Position numbers and translations under genes: made by a program | Origin: Acidobacteriota bacterium | GTDB lineage: Bacteria > Acidobacteriota > Terriglobia > UBA7540 | DNA length: 6,849 nt | NCBI GenBank assembly: GCA_003165615.1 | Contig: PLWR01000081.1 | Coordinates: forward strand, 156-7,004 | Direction: 5' to 3' | In this document: in pieces, positions 6,682 through 6,849 of the stretch | Position numbering within the stretch: position 1 is the stretch's first letter | Layout of the letters: each line of letters opens with the position of its first letter | The notes under the pieces: generated by a model | Database searches by the model: none | What the model was told of the DNA's origin: nothing | Seen by the model: the letters and a program-made list of their open reading frames with translations, nothing else

Positions 6682-6849
6682 ATGTTTATCACGCTTCGTT
6701 GAGCCGCCGCGTACCCTTTTTACGGGCCTCGCCGCCTTCGGTTGCTTTGTGGGGAGGGGTGCCTGAAGCGCTCGGCGCATAATCCGGTCAAAGTCATCAG
6801 CAGGCATTCGTAGGTCATCTTTTCTGTTTTGTGTTCTCACCTGTAAACA
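6676..6849 (-). CDS. Small basic hypothetical protein, C-terminal part (5' end open at window edge)
   Basis: The minus-strand frame is open from the right edge to TGA at 6678-6676, giving 57 residues. The central part, MPADDFDRIMRRALQAP, reads like a short amphipathic helix. It is followed by a Pro/Lys/Arg-rich tail (TKQPKAARPVKRVRGG, then STKRDKHR), which is strongly basic and likely disordered or nucleic-acid-binding. I do not recognise a named family. Support for a real gene: a protein-like composition, a stop codon embedded in the next gene's SD, and a 6-bp gap to that gene. The start may lie off the window, at GTG 6840 (54 residues) or at ATG 6807 (43 residues); no good SD distinguishes them. 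The tight pairing suggests it works with the PD-(D/E)XK protein, for instance as a partner, DNA-binding subunit or antitoxin-like regulator, but this is inference. Confidence 0.55.
   Translation of the reverse strand, partial: CLQVRTQNRKDDLRMPADDFDRIMRRALQAPLPTKQPKAARPVKRVRGGSTKRDKHR

Overview
This is a chromosomal stretch of moderately high-GC DNA, roughly 55-65 % in the housekeeping genes by hand count of sample lines. It looks like a soil or environmental bacterium. The gene set suggests Acidobacteriota or a relative: an MTA phosphorylase followed by a PfkB kinase, a GT-C glycosyltransferase with TPGY...GSVWLPL and TRYEGW motifs, and an exported class I methyltransferase. That assignment is recalled family resemblance, not a search result.

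Left block (1-3702, all + strand). The window opens inside the 3' end of an MTA/purine nucleoside phosphorylase gene (mtnP-type, TDYDCW motif). After 44 bp comes a PfkB-family sugar/nucleoside kinase. A large GT-C-type membrane glycosyltransferase overlaps the kinase stop codon by 8 bp, and a diaminopimelate-epimerase-like gene (dapF-like) follows 70 bp downstream. The spacing fits one transcript: nucleoside salvage, an envelope glycosyltransferase and a peptidoglycan/lysine-type enzyme. The DapF-like protein has serine at both positions where the family carries its two catalytic cysteines.

Middle (3703-4627). A nested palindrome lies between the convergent dapF-like and methyltransferase genes. 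The methyltransferase (minus strand) is best started at an internal ATG that gives a signal peptide. A good sigma70-type promoter sits just upstream, placed so that the transcript would be leaderless. The APC-family amino acid permease is divergent from it and reads right.

Right block (4628-6849). The permease (about 12 membrane segments) ends at 6007. A gene-free 242-bp stretch follows, with overlapping hairpins at its start. A minus-strand pair then enters from the right edge: a small basic protein (5' end off the window) and, 6 bp after it, a compact PD-(D/E)XK nuclease-fold protein whose motif spacing resembles archaeal Holliday-junction resolvase. The nuclease gene is about 47 % GC, clearly below its neighbours, so this pair looks like recently acquired accessory DNA.

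The strongest candidates for something new are the Ser/Ser DapF homologue and the small-protein/nuclease pair. No CRISPR array, tRNA, rRNA or insertion sequence was recognised.
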